In this document: piece after piece, positions 1 to 9,077 of the stretch
Layout: each line of letters begins with the position of its first letter
Position numbering within the stretch: position 1 is the stretch's first letter
Source: Rhizobium sp. BK602
GTDB lineage: Bacteria > Pseudomonadota > Alphaproteobacteria > Rhizobiales > Rhizobiaceae
Direction: 5' to 3'
DNA: 64,000 nt
Assembly: GCF_014195095.1 (NCBI RefSeq)
Contig: NZ_JACIBC010000004.1
Coordinates: forward strand, 310,001 to 374,000
Program-made: the position numbers and the translations under genes
The notes under the pieces: generated by a model
Told to the model about the DNA's origin: nothing
The model's database searches: none
What the model saw: the letters and a program-made list of their open reading frames with translations, nothing else

Positions 1-373
1 CTATACGCTGGACGATGTGCGTGCCGCCGATCTCGCCCTGAAGGTCGAGGGCGAGGACGGCTATGTGCTCAACGGCCGCTCCTCGATGAAGGAAATCAGC
101 CGCGATCCGCTCGACCTCGTCTCCCAGACCATCGGTCGCCATCACCAATATCCGGACGGCCTGGTCCTGTTCATGGGCACGCTCTTCGCCCCGGTCGAGG
201 ACCGCGACACGCCGGGCCAGGGCTTCACGCACAAGGTCGGCGATGTCGTCACCATCTCCAACGACAGGCTCGGCTCGCTGAAGAACCGGGTCCTCCTGTC
301 GACGGAATGCCCGCCCTGGACCTTCGGGGTATCGCATCTCATGCGCAATCTGGCGGCCCGCGGATTGCTCTGA
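1..373 (+). CDS. Fumarylacetoacetate hydrolase family protein, 3' fragment
   Basis: The 5' part lies left of the window; the reading frame is open from base 2 to the TGA at 371-373. The visible 123 or so residues (GEDGYVLNG, then MGTLFAP, GDVVTIS and the ending SHLMRNLAARGLL) resemble the C-terminus of FAH-fold enzymes of the AraD1-like group in rhizobia, which act on 2-keto-3-deoxy sugar acids or related beta-diketo acids. The GDVV stretch near the end is the usual last beta-strand motif of the FAH fold. The metal-binding acidic residues lie upstream and cannot be checked, so the substrate is unknown. No downstream partner gene exists; the next gene is a chemoreceptor 370 bp away. The family call is moderately sure. 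Confidence 0.62.
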   Translation, partial: YTLDDVRAADLALKVEGEDGYVLNGRSSMKEISRDPLDLVSQTIGRHHQYPDGLVLFMGTLFAPVEDRDTPGQGFTHKVGDVVTISNDRLGSLKNRVLLSTECPPWTFGVSHLMRNLAARGLL

Positions 374-743
374 CAGAGCGATCCCGCCAAGCAATAATCC
401 TGACGCGTCAGGCGCGTCGGGGCCGGCGGAGTTCATGGTCGCAGCCATCACCATGCGACGCGCCTATCCGATTTGCGCATTTTAAAATATGCATAATGAG
501 ATGCAGCAAATTTTATTAAGTTTTATAGCCGCTTAGCGGTGTTGCCCAAGCGCCATATGTCTCGCCCGACAAGGTATGAATATCGCGCGGCAGTCTCGGC
601 ATCGTCGTCGAGACTAACCACTTCACCCAAATGACTTGGGCAACCATCAACAAAAACAAATTTGAGCGGAAGCGCCAAACCCTCTGCCTCTTTCAACGGA
701 GGCTGAGGCAGCGCATCCGCTTACAATCAATAAGGTATCCTTC
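374..743. other. Gene-free interval upstream of the chemoreceptor
   Basis: These 370 bases hold no convincing gene; the short ORFs here lack a ribosome site and family resemblance. The left part has a perfect 14-bp palindrome (399-412). The middle (about 475-535) is AT-rich and may carry the chemoreceptor promoter, but I see no clear -35/-10 pair. Confidence 0.6.
399..412. promoter_or_regulatory. Perfect 14-bp palindrome CCTGACGCGTCAGG
   Basis: A perfect palindrome 26 bp after the stop of the FAH-family gene. It has no loop and no T-run, so it is not a normal terminator. It could be a dimeric regulator site, or chance in GC-rich DNA. Confidence 0.25.
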
Positions 744-2741
744 ATGTTTTCCATAAACGCTATGAAAGTTGGCCCAAAGCTCCTGCTGCTGGTTATGATG
801 ACGGTCACAATCGGCTCCGGCGTCGGCATCTATGAATCCACGAAATTACGGGACATAGACTCCACCTATACCGGCGTCTTAAATCAAGACGTTGTCGCAA
901 CGCTCAAACTGAGTGAGATCGCCGGTAATTCCGACTCGATCGGACGCCTCGTCTATCGCATGGTCGCCGAGCAGGACGCGGCCAGCATAAGAAAATCCCA
1001 GGAGGAATTGGCCGAGGTCGTCGACGAAACGACAAGTGCCATGCGCGAGGCAAGCGGCTACTATCCGGAGCGCAAAGCAGACTTCGACGCGATGAAGATC
1101 AAATTGGATGCCCTGCTGGCAGCTGCGGAGCCGGTCATTCAGGCCACGCTCGCCAACGACAAATCGACCGCGATGAACCTCGCGACAACCAGCTTTCGTC
1201 CGATCCGCGTCAAATTCGACAATGATGCAAACAATCTCTACAACTGGGCCAAGGACGAGCTTCGTCGCAAAAACACCGACGCGAGCGAGACGACCGACGC
1301 GACGATCGGAACAAGCTACATCGTTTTGGCCATCGGCGCTCTCACCGCCATCATCCTAGGGCTTGCGATGAGTACGACGCAGGTCGTACGCCCAATCCGG
1401 CGGCTGACGGAAACCATGGCTGAGCTTGCGGATAACAAGCTCGACATCGGCATTCCATTCACAGGCCTGCCAAACGAAATCGGCGAAATGGCGCGCGCCG
1501 TGGAAGTGTTCAAGCAAAACGGCGTGCGCGTGCGTGACCTGGACGCCGCCGGTGCGGACAAGCGTCAGAAAGTCGCCGACATGCAAAAGAGCATGGATGA
1601 AGTGATCACGGCGGCGGCGGCGGGCGATTTTTCATGCCGGGCGCCCGGAGACTTCGGCTATCCCGACCTGAACAGCATCGTCGGCGGTCTCAATCGTCTC
1701 CTCGGCTCCGTCGAAAGCGGCGTTACCGAGACCCGGCGCGTCGTATCGGCTCTGGCGAACGGAAACCTGACAGAGGCCATGGAGGGCGAATTCCACGGCG
1801 CCTTCGGCGAGCTGCAGCAGAACGTCAATACGACGATGGCCAATTTGCGTTCCGTGCTCGGCGAAGTCCGCTCTGCAATCGACACGATCAATGGCGGCGC
1901 CGGCGAGATGCGCTTGGCTTCAGGCAACCTGTCGCAGCGCACGGAACAACAGGCGGCCTCGTTGGAGGAAACCTCCTCGGCGCTGGAGGAAATCACCTCT
2001 GCCGTGAGGAGCTCCACGGAACGGGCTCTGGAGGCCAGCCACATGGCCGACGAGGCGCGCCGGAGCACCCAGCAGTCCAGCGCCGTCGTCAAGGACGCAA
2101 TCCTGGCCATGAGCCGCATCGAGCAGGCCTCGGGCGAGATCGGCCAGATCATCAACGTTATCGACGAGATCGCCTTCCAAACAAACCTTCTGGCGCTCAA
2201 TGCGGGCGTCGAGGCCGCGCGTGCCGGCGACGCCGGCAAGGGCTTTGCGGTCGTCGCCCAGGAGGTGCGCGAACTCGCGCAGCGCTCGGCCAATGCGGCA
2301 AAGGACATCAAGTCATTGATCTCTCGTTCCGGCACCGAAGTCGAATCCGGCGTCAAGCTGGTGACGGCGACCGGTGAAGCCCTTGGGTCGATCCAAAGCC
2401 ATGTCATCAAGGTGAACGAGCATGTGCACTCGATCGCCACGGCCGCCAAGGAACAATCGACCGGTCTTCAGGAGGTCAACACGGCCGTCAATCAGATGGA
2501 TCAAGTAACGCAGCAGAACGCGGCAATGGTCGAGGAATCCACCGCGGCGACCAACAGATTGGCAGACGAGGCAGCCAACCTCGCTCACCTGATCGCGCGC
2601 TTCAAACTGGAGGCGAACACCTCTGCTCCGCACGCCGCCGATCACCGCAGCAAGCCGGTCGCTTCGCCCGCGCATACGCTCGGCCGCAGACTCAGCAATG
2701 CCTTTGGCGGCCGAACGGCAGCCGCCTGGAAGGAGTTTTGA
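744..2741 (+). CDS. Methyl-accepting chemotaxis protein with C-terminal pentapeptide
   Basis: A transmembrane chemoreceptor of 665 aa that signals to CheA/CheW. TM1 is at residues 13-30. A periplasmic helical ligand domain of about 160 residues follows, then TM2 at about 190-211 and HAMP from about 214 (VVRPIRRLTETM). The methyl-accepting and signalling coiled coil includes the conserved hairpin tip ([20 protein letters not shown], near residues 473-492). The protein ends in AWKEF, which fits the x-[aromatic]-x-x-[aromatic] pentapeptide that tethers CheR/CheB. The ATG at 744 follows an AAGGT ribosome site. It is a lone gene between two long gene-free intervals. The ligand cannot be told from sequence. 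Confidence 0.93.
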   Translation: MFSINAMKVGPKLLLLVMMTVTIGSGVGIYESTKLRDIDSTYTGVLNQDVVATLKLSEIAGNSDSIGRLVYRMVAEQDAASIRKSQEELAEVVDETTSAMREASGYYPERKADFDAMKIKLDALLAAAEPVIQATLANDKSTAMNLATTSFRPIRVKFDNDANNLYNWAKDELRRKNTDASETTDATIGTSYIVLAIGALTAIILGLAMSTTQVVRPIRRLTETMAELADNKLDIGIPFTGLPNEIGEMARAVEVFKQNGVRVRDLDAAGADKRQKVADMQKSMDEVITAAAAGDFSCRAPGDFGYPDLNSIVGGLNRLLGSVESGVTETRRVVSALANGNLTEAMEGEFHGAFGELQQNVNTTMANLRSVLGEVRSAIDTINGGAGEMRLASGNLSQRTEQQAASLEETSSALEEITSAVRSSTERALEASHMADEARRSTQQSSAVVKDAILAMSRIEQASGEIGQIINVIDEIAFQTNLLALNAGVEAARAGDAGKGFAVVAQEVRELAQRSANAAKDIKSLISRSGTEVESGVKLVTATGEALGSIQSHVIKVNEHVHSIATAAKEQSTGLQEVNTAVNQMDQVTQQNAAMVEESTAATNRLADEAANLAHLIARFKLEANTSAPHAADHRSKPVASPAHTLGRRLSNAFGGRTAAAWKEF

Positions 2742-2840
2742 TGAATATCCGGGCGATCAGCCATTCTGCGTCGGGACGGCATCGATCCGGGAAATCAGGG
2801 GGCTGACGGCGGCAAGGCTGGGCGTCGATTGCGTAATGCG

Positions 2841-2869
2841 GCCCCGATGGCATCTCGCGCCATCGGGGC
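2841..2869. terminator. Hairpin, 11-bp perfect stem, 7-nt loop
   Basis: GCCCCGATGGC at 2841-2851 pairs perfectly with GCCATCGGGGC at 2859-2869 around a 7-base loop, 100 bp after the chemoreceptor stop. No T-run follows on either strand, so termination would be factor-assisted or the hairpin may only stabilise the mRNA 3' end. Confidence 0.4.
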
Positions 2870-3398
2870 AAAGCCAAAGGCCCGAAGGCGGAAAAGAGGC
2901 CTGGGAACAGCGACCAGGATGTCTCGACGAACATCTTCCGGCGTCGCCTTCACGATTGCAATCTCCCTTCGCAAGTCGAGCACCACGACCTGCCTGATAG
3001 CGTGAGAAGTTGGACCGTGAGGCGGCGCCCAACATATCGAGGAGACATATGCAGGCTCCGGCAGACCTCATGCGCCGAACCTGTCCGAAACGCGCGCGAC
3101 TATCCTCCGAACGCAAGGATCGATTTTCGCGCATCAAACTTCCGGGGGACAGTTCGGGGCCGCGCTTGATCGGATCCCTCGATCCTGCCTCTCTATCTTC
3201 TGCCTGACATGATGACGGGCGACGCCATGGCTCCGCGTATGCTCCAACTCTTGACACGGTCGGCCATGGCGTTTCGCTTTGCCTGAGCTCGGCGGCAGCG
3301 TCGAGGCGCGATCCGGAATGCGCATCCGACCGCGCCCTTTGCCGTATCTGTGACACGAAGATCACAACACCCCCTGGATGTCTCCGATTTTCGCCTAG

Positions 3399-3414
3399 TT
3401 AACCATTGGTTAAC
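3399..3414 (+). promoter_or_regulatory. CtrA-type box TTAA-N7-TTAAC upstream of bcsN
   Basis: The sequence reads TTAA (3399-3402), seven bases, then TTAAC (3410-3414). This is an exact match to the consensus site of the alphaproteobacterial cell-cycle regulator CtrA. The same patch is two TTAACCAT repeats 11 bp apart, one helical turn. It sits 103 bp before the bcsN start, where a promoter is expected. Control of the cellulose operon by CtrA is inferred from the motif alone. Confidence 0.5.
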
Positions 3415-3516
3415 CATAATCGGGCTTATCTGAAACTTGATCCAGGGCCTAGTTTTTCAGTTCCGTTGCGTAATTTGCCCGTGAAATGACCATAGACCGC
3501 CACGCCGATTTTAAAG

Positions 3517-4506
3517 ATGCATCCATTCAAGATAATAGCGCTGCTGACGTTGGCCGGTCTGGCGACCGGTTGCACGACGACGGGCGGCGTTCGGCAATCG
3601 GCAGGCCCCGAAACCGTTGCCAACGAAAAGGCATTGGCATTTCCACCGCCCGGCGGTCCAGCGGTCATCAGCGTCGTTGAACGCAGGCACAAGGACGACG
3701 TGGAGCAGACGGTATCGCTTGCGACATCCTCGTCGGTGGCCGGCCAGAATTTCCTGAAGATACAGTTTCGCAACGTGACGGGAGCCAATCCCGGATTGGG
3801 CAGCACGCCCTACAAGGCGATCGGCAATGGTGCGGTCGCCAGCGAAATGGCCGCGGCCGTACCCGGCGTGAGACTGGCCCGCTCCGCGACCTTCGTTCAG
3901 AATGGCTATGGTCCGTTCGGCTACGCTTCCGGGCAGAGCCGGGGCGGCGATACCTGCCTTTATGCCTGGCAGCAAATTCGCGCCGGCCAGTCCGCGCTGG
4001 CTGAAATGCAGAATTTCAGCATGGTGCAGGTTCGAATCCGGCTCTGCGATGCGCGCGCAAGCGAACGGCAGCTTCTGAGCACGGTCTACGGCTATACGAT
4101 TGCCGGAGGATTTGTGAACGAAGCGCTCAATCCATATGGAACGGTGCGCGGAGCCGACACGGTGCTCGGCAAGCCCGGCGATCCGGTCTATCCTGATCCG
4201 GGCAACTATCGCAGCGGCGGGACGCCCATCGGATATGAGCCGGTACCGGCGTCCCCTCGCACCGCCATCATACGTCGTCCGCCGGCCCGTCCACCGCAGA
4301 CAGCAGCGGTCGAAGCGCTCCCTCCGGCCATCGGGCCGCGCGTCCCACTGCCGGGCGAGCAATATGCCCCTGCCGCTTCGGCGGCGGGGAGCGCGCCGGC
4401 AAGCATGACGGGCCAGGCTCAACCGGGCGCAGCAGGAAATTCCGGCACGATCGTGCCATCACCAGATTGTATCGGCGCAGCGGCCAACACCGCCTGCCCA
4501 AAATAG
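3517..4506 (+). CDS. bcsN: Cellulose biosynthesis protein BcsN
   Basis: 329 aa. BcsN is found in alphaproteobacterial cellulose operons just before bcsA; its biochemical role is not settled. The N-terminus (MHPFKIIALLTLAGLATGC) is a lipoprotein-like signal with a probable lipidated cysteine at residue 19, so it is likely an envelope lipoprotein. The middle holds a conserved globular domain of about 190 residues. The last third is rich in proline and alanine and looks disordered. The ATG at 3517 has only a weak ribosome site. bcsA follows after 54 bp. Recognition rests on overall resemblance plus position. Confidence 0.85.
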   Translation: MHPFKIIALLTLAGLATGCTTTGGVRQSAGPETVANEKALAFPPPGGPAVISVVERRHKDDVEQTVSLATSSSVAGQNFLKIQFRNVTGANPGLGSTPYKAIGNGAVASEMAAAVPGVRLARSATFVQNGYGPFGYASGQSRGGDTCLYAWQQIRAGQSALAEMQNFSMVQVRIRLCDARASERQLLSTVYGYTIAGGFVNEALNPYGTVRGADTVLGKPGDPVYPDPGNYRSGGTPIGYEPVPASPRTAIIRRPPARPPQTAAVEALPPAIGPRVPLPGEQYAPAASAAGSAPASMTGQAQPGAAGNSGTIVPSPDCIGAAANTACPK

Positions 4507-4560
4507 ATTTAATCATTTGGGGCGCCAGGATGGCGCCCGGCCAGTACCTTTGAAGGAACA

Positions 4561-6756
4561 ATGATGCATACAGCACGAAGCATCTTGATATGGGCCGCCG
4601 TTTCCATATGCGGGATCGTGCTGATCACCTTGCCGGTCAACCTGCAGACCCAGCTCATCGCCAGCACCGTCGTCGTCACCTTCATGGCGGCCATCAAGCT
4701 TCTCAAGGCACAGGGCACATGGCGGCTGATCGCGCTTGCCTTGGGCACCTCGATCGTCATGCGCTATGTCTATTGGCGCACCACCAATACGCTGCCGCCC
4801 GTCAATCAGCCGGAAAACTTCATCCCCGGCCTGCTGCTCTATCTCGCCGAAATGTACAACGTCGCGATGCTGATGCTCAGCCTGTTCATCGTCGCGACGC
4901 CCCTGCCCCCACGACCCGCCCGTGCCGCGAAGGTGCAGAATTTTCCCACCGTCGATGTCTTCGTCCCCTCCTACAACGAGGACATCAATCTGCTGGCCAA
5001 TACGCTGGCCTCCGCCAAGGCGATGGACTATCCGGCCGACAAACTGCAGGTCTGGCTGCTCGACGATGGCGGCACCGTGCAGAAGCGCAATTCCACCAAG
5101 GTTCTGGAAGCGCAAGCGGCAATCTCGCGTCATGCCGAGCTTCAACGGCTCTGCAAGGAGCTCGATGTCAACTATCTGACACGCGAGCGCAACGAGCACG
5201 CCAAGGCCGGGAACCTCAACAATGGCCTCGAGCATTCCAAGGGCGATCTGATCGCCGTCTTCGATGCCGATCACGCGCCGGCGCGCGACTTCCTGCTCGA
5301 AACCGTCGGCTACTTCGAGGACGATCCGAAGCTCTTTCTCGTCCAGACGCCGCATTTCTTCATCAATCCGGACCCGCTCGAGCGCAATCTGCGCACCTTC
5401 GATAATATGCCGAGCGAGAACGAGATGTTCTACGGCATCATCCAGCGCGGGCTGGACAAATGGAACGCCGCCTTCTTTTGCGGTTCGGCGGCGGTCTTGA
5501 GCCGCAAGGCGCTGGAATCGCAAAGCGGCTTCAGCGGCATCAGCATCACCGAGGACTGCGAGACGGCGCTGGCCCTGCATGGGGCGGGCTGGAACAGCAT
5601 CTATGTCGACAAGCCGCTGATCGCCGGTCTGCAGCCGGCGACCTTCGCGAGCTTCATTGGCCAGCGCAGCCGCTGGGCCCAGGGCATGATGCAGATCCTG
5701 CGCTTCCGTTTCCCGCTCCTGAAGCGCGGGCTGACGCTGCCGCAGCGCCTCTGCTACATGTCCTCGACGCTTTTCTGGCTGTTTCCCTTCCCGCGCGCCG
5801 TCTTTCTGTTTGCGCCGCTCTGCTACCTGTTCTTCGATCTGGAGATCTTCACGGCCTCCGGCAGCGAATTCCTCGCCTATACGCTCGCCTATATGCTCGT
5901 GAACCTGATGATGCAGAACTATCTCTACGGCTCCTTCCGCTGGCCGTGGATTTCAGAGCTCTATGAATATGTCCAGATGGTGCATTTGCTGCCCGCCGTC
6001 GTCTCGGTGATCTTCAATCCGCGCAAGCCGACCTTCAAGGTCACGGCCAAGGATGAATCGATCGCCGTCAGCCGCCTTTCCGAGATCAGCCGTCCCTTCT
6101 TCGTCATTTTCGCGGTGCAGATCATCGCGGTCGCGGTCACGGTCTATCGCATCTATGCCGAGCCCTATAAGGCGGATGTGACGCTTGTCGTCGGCGCCTG
6201 GAACCTCATCAACCTGGTGCTCGCCGGTTGCGCATTGGGCGTCGTGTCGGAGCGCGGCGAGCGCTCGTCCTCGCGCCGTGTCCGCGTCGATCGCCGCAGC
6301 GAGTTCGGGATCGACGAAAAATGGCATTCCGCTTCGATCGAGAACGTCTCCGTTCACGGCGCGCGGCTGAATGTGTTCAATAGAGAGCTCGATCCGATCG
6401 TCGTCGGCGCGGAAGCGACATTGCGTTTCCAGCCCTATGGCGGTGGCGAGACGCAGACCCTGCCGGTCGTCGTGCGCAACATCCAGCAATCCGGCGAGAT
6501 CACCACCATCGGCTGCCAATATGTGCCCAAGGGAGCCGCCGATCACCGCCTGATCGCGGATCTGGTCTTTGCCAATTCCGATCAATGGACGCAATTCCAG
6601 AAAAGCCGCCGACGCAATCCCGGCATCATCCGCGGGACGATCTGGTTCCTGGGATTGTCGCTGTATCAGACCAGCCGCGGCCTGATTTATTTCTTCCGGA
6701 GCATGCGCTCCGAACGCGAGGCGCAGCAGCAGGCCATAAAGGCGAACAGCCGATGA
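4561..6756 (+). CDS. bcsA: Cellulose synthase catalytic subunit (UDP-forming)
   Basis: Inner-membrane family-2 glycosyltransferase, 731 aa, that polymerises UDP-glucose into beta-1,4-glucan and exports it through its own channel. N-terminal membrane helices are followed by the GT-A domain with LLDDGG (near residue 165), FDADH (about 234), TED (about 329) and QRSRWAQG (about 367), the processive D,D,D,QxxRW set. More membrane helices follow. The C-terminal PilZ domain (about 570-665) has an intact RVDRR (RxxxR) and NVSVHG ([D/N]xSxxG), so c-di-GMP activation is expected. GAAGGA precedes the ATG. The TGA overlaps the bcsB ATG. Confidence 0.97.
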   Translation: MMHTARSILIWAAVSICGIVLITLPVNLQTQLIASTVVVTFMAAIKLLKAQGTWRLIALALGTSIVMRYVYWRTTNTLPPVNQPENFIPGLLLYLAEMYNVAMLMLSLFIVATPLPPRPARAAKVQNFPTVDVFVPSYNEDINLLANTLASAKAMDYPADKLQVWLLDDGGTVQKRNSTKVLEAQAAISRHAELQRLCKELDVNYLTRERNEHAKAGNLNNGLEHSKGDLIAVFDADHAPARDFLLETVGYFEDDPKLFLVQTPHFFINPDPLERNLRTFDNMPSENEMFYGIIQRGLDKWNAAFFCGSAAVLSRKALESQSGFSGISITEDCETALALHGAGWNSIYVDKPLIAGLQPATFASFIGQRSRWAQGMMQILRFRFPLLKRGLTLPQRLCYMSSTLFWLFPFPRAVFLFAPLCYLFFDLEIFTASGSEFLAYTLAYMLVNLMMQNYLYGSFRWPWISELYEYVQMVHLLPAVVSVIFNPRKPTFKVTAKDESIAVSRLSEISRPFFVIFAVQIIAVAVTVYRIYAEPYKADVTLVVGAWNLINLVLAGCALGVVSERGERSSSRRVRVDRRSEFGIDEKWHSASIENVSVHGARLNVFNRELDPIVVGAEATLRFQPYGGGETQTLPVVVRNIQQSGEITTIGCQYVPKGAADHRLIADLVFANSDQWTQFQKSRRRNPGIIRGTIWFLGLSLYQTSRGLIYFFRSMRSEREAQQQAIKANSR

Positions 6757-9077
6757 GGATGGTTTTCTCCGCTGCCATCCTGATGGTTTGCGCGGCGACA
6801 TGCGCCTCGGCGCAGACGCTGCCTTTCGATATGTCGCACGAGCGCCCGCAGGCGCCACGCCCGGTCGTGCCGCCGGTGATTGTCCCGGCAGTCACCTCCG
6901 CACCGAAGGCTACGGCACCGGCGACCCCCAAAAGCAACTTTCAGCGCTATATCGTGCCCTTCAAGGATTTCCGGCTGGAAGGCGAGTATGATCGACGGTC
7001 GTGGTCGATCTACCTGACGCCGGAACAGGCGGCAGCACCGGCCAAATTCAATTTTTCCTATCAGAATGCGGTGGTGGTCGCCCCCGAAGCATCGCAACTG
7101 ACCATCCTCCTCAACAACCGCGCGATCGGCCAGCAGCAGATCGGCTCGCCCGACAGCCCGTCGACCATCAGTTTCGACGTGCCGCGCGGCTTGCTGCAGC
7201 CGGGAGCCAATGTCGTGACCTTCGAGGCGACGCAGCGCCATCGCACCGATTGCGACATCCAGTCGACCTACGAATTGTGGTCCGACATCGATCCCGCCGG
7301 AACCTATCTGAGCTTTGCCGAGGAGGATGCGCAAAAGCTGTCGAGCACGGACGCCATCCGCGCCATCGGCGTCGATGGCACCGGCAAGACGGAATTCAAT
7401 CTGGTGGTGCCGGCGCTTGCCCAGCCCGGAACCACGAAGCCGCTCCTGAGGCTGGCGCAAGGCCTCTCGATCCTGAGCGGAATGCCGAACGAGACCTTCT
7501 CTTTCGGCACCGAGTCGCTACCGCCTCCCGCCCCAGGCAAAATGACCGTGCTTGTCGGCACGCCCGCCGAATTGCAGCCGCTGTTTCCGGTCCCGGCCGC
7601 GGCGCAAAGTGCAGCTCTTGCCGCCTTCGTTCAGGACCCGCGTACCGGCTCCACGGTTCTCCTCATCAGCGGCCCGTCGTGGCAATCGGTCGCCGCCGCC
7701 ATCGACACGGTCGTCTCGCCGACCGACAGGGACCCGACCGTCCGGCGCGACACGCTGGTGACCCAGCGATGGAGCACCCCGGATGCACCATTGATCTCTT
7801 CCGACACCAGCCTTTCCTTTTCGCAGCTGGGCATCGAGACGACAGAATTCTCGGGCCGTCACTTCCATACGAGTTTCAATGTGGCGATCCCGGCGGACTT
7901 CTATGCCAACGCCTATGGCGAGGCGACCATCTATCTCGATGCGGCCTATGCCAAGAACGTGAAACCCGGCAGTCATATCGACGTCTATGTCAACGGCAGC
8001 ATCGCCACGACCAAACCGATCACCGCGCCCGGCGGCGGCATTTTCCGGAAGCTGCCCATTCGCGTGACGATGCGTCACTTCAAGCCGGGCTTGAACACCA
8101 TCCGGCTGGAAGCGATGCTGCTGACCGCCGAAGACCAGGCCTGCGCACCCGGCACGACGGCCGACAAGACAGCGCGTTTCGCGCTGTTCGATACCAGCAC
8201 CCTGCATATTCCCGATTTCGCCAGGGTCGCCCAGCGTCCGAATCTCGCCGCCCTGGCCGGAACGGGCTATCCCTACAGCCGCAATAGCGAACCGACGGCG
8301 CTCTTCATCGACCGCACCGATCCCGACACGCTCTCCGCCACGGCGACGCTGCTCGGCCAGATGGCGATCGTGGCGGGACATCCGATCGCGGTCGACCTGA
8401 TCGCGGCACCGGGCGGAGCGGGGGAACGTGACGCGATATTCGTCGGCCCGATTTCGCAGATGCCGGCAACGACCTTGTCGCAAATGAATATCGCCGCCGC
8501 GAGCCAGGTCTCCTGGCGTCCCGCCGTCGCCGGTCAGGTCGGACCGCCGGAAGCGGTGGCCTCGGTCGATGAATGGCGCTCGCGCATCGGCGGCGGTCTC
8601 CTGCAGCATCAGATCCAGCTGTTTCAGGACTGGATGCACCGCAATTTCGACATTTCCTGGAGTTCGCTGCAGTTCATCCCGCGAGCCGAGCAGGTCTTTA
8701 CACCCTCCAATGTCAACAGCTTCATGATTGCGCAAGGAGAGGGCACGACGGCAAATTCCACCTGGACGATCGTCACCGCGCCCTCCGCCAAGGATCTGCG
8801 GGCAGGGGCGGAAGCCATGACCTCGATGGGCGAATGGCCGCAAATCGACGGGCATGTCACGGTCTACTCGGCCAAGACCGGCAAGATCGGCACCGTGCCG
8901 GTCAGCCGCTTCGATTTCGTCACGACGCAGCCCTGGTCGTTCACCAATTACCGGCTGATTGCCGCAAACTGGCTATCCAGCAATATCCTGTCCTATGCAT
9001 TCCTGCTGATCGCCTCCTCCCTGCTGATCGGCATCACCACGGCTGGCATTCTCGCCAGGATCGGCAGGCGCGAATGA
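6753..9077 (+). CDS. bcsB: Cellulose synthase regulatory/periplasmic subunit
   Basis: BcsB is the periplasmic partner of BcsA, with carbohydrate-binding and flavodoxin-like domains and one C-terminal membrane anchor. The start at 6753 was chosen because it gives an ATGA overlap with bcsA and a signal peptide (MRMVFSAAILMVCAATCASA) at the N-terminus; upstream in-frame codons lie inside bcsA. The protein has 774 aa, normal for the family. It ends in a hydrophobic helix (about residues 748-768) followed by a basic tail (RIGRRE). The stop overlaps the bcsZ start, so bcsA, bcsB and bcsZ are translationally coupled. Confidence 0.95.
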   Translation: MRMVFSAAILMVCAATCASAQTLPFDMSHERPQAPRPVVPPVIVPAVTSAPKATAPATPKSNFQRYIVPFKDFRLEGEYDRRSWSIYLTPEQAAAPAKFNFSYQNAVVVAPEASQLTILLNNRAIGQQQIGSPDSPSTISFDVPRGLLQPGANVVTFEATQRHRTDCDIQSTYELWSDIDPAGTYLSFAEEDAQKLSSTDAIRAIGVDGTGKTEFNLVVPALAQPGTTKPLLRLAQGLSILSGMPNETFSFGTESLPPPAPGKMTVLVGTPAELQPLFPVPAAAQSAALAAFVQDPRTGSTVLLISGPSWQSVAAAIDTVVSPTDRDPTVRRDTLVTQRWSTPDAPLISSDTSLSFSQLGIETTEFSGRHFHTSFNVAIPADFYANAYGEATIYLDAAYAKNVKPGSHIDVYVNGSIATTKPITAPGGGIFRKLPIRVTMRHFKPGLNTIRLEAMLLTAEDQACAPGTTADKTARFALFDTSTLHIPDFARVAQRPNLAALAGTGYPYSRNSEPTALFIDRTDPDTLSATATLLGQMAIVAGHPIAVDLIAAPGGAGERDAIFVGPISQMPATTLSQMNIAAASQVSWRPAVAGQVGPPEAVASVDEWRSRIGGGLLQHQIQLFQDWMHRNFDISWSSLQFIPRAEQVFTPSNVNSFMIAQGEGTTANSTWTIVTAPSAKDLRAGAEAMTSMGEWPQIDGHVTVYSAKTGKIGTVPVSRFDFVTTQPWSFTNYRLIAANWLSSNILSYAFLLIASSLLIGITTAGILARIGRRE

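Larger units (their letters stand above)
2742..3516. other. 775-bp gene-free interval before the cellulose operon
   Basis: I see no convincing gene here. A minus-strand open frame at 2757-3365 has the arginine/serine-rich composition of a shadow frame and no family likeness. The interval contains a strong hairpin (2841-2869) and, near its right end, a CtrA-type box (3399-3414) in a short AT-rich patch. That patch is the best promoter region for bcsN. The leader between box and bcsN is about 100 bp. Confidence 0.55.

Noticed and set aside
2757..3365. Minus-strand open frame of 202 codons in the gap before bcsN
   Set aside because: The region has no other gene, so it was considered, but the composition is that of non-coding DNA, there is no ribosome site and no motif.
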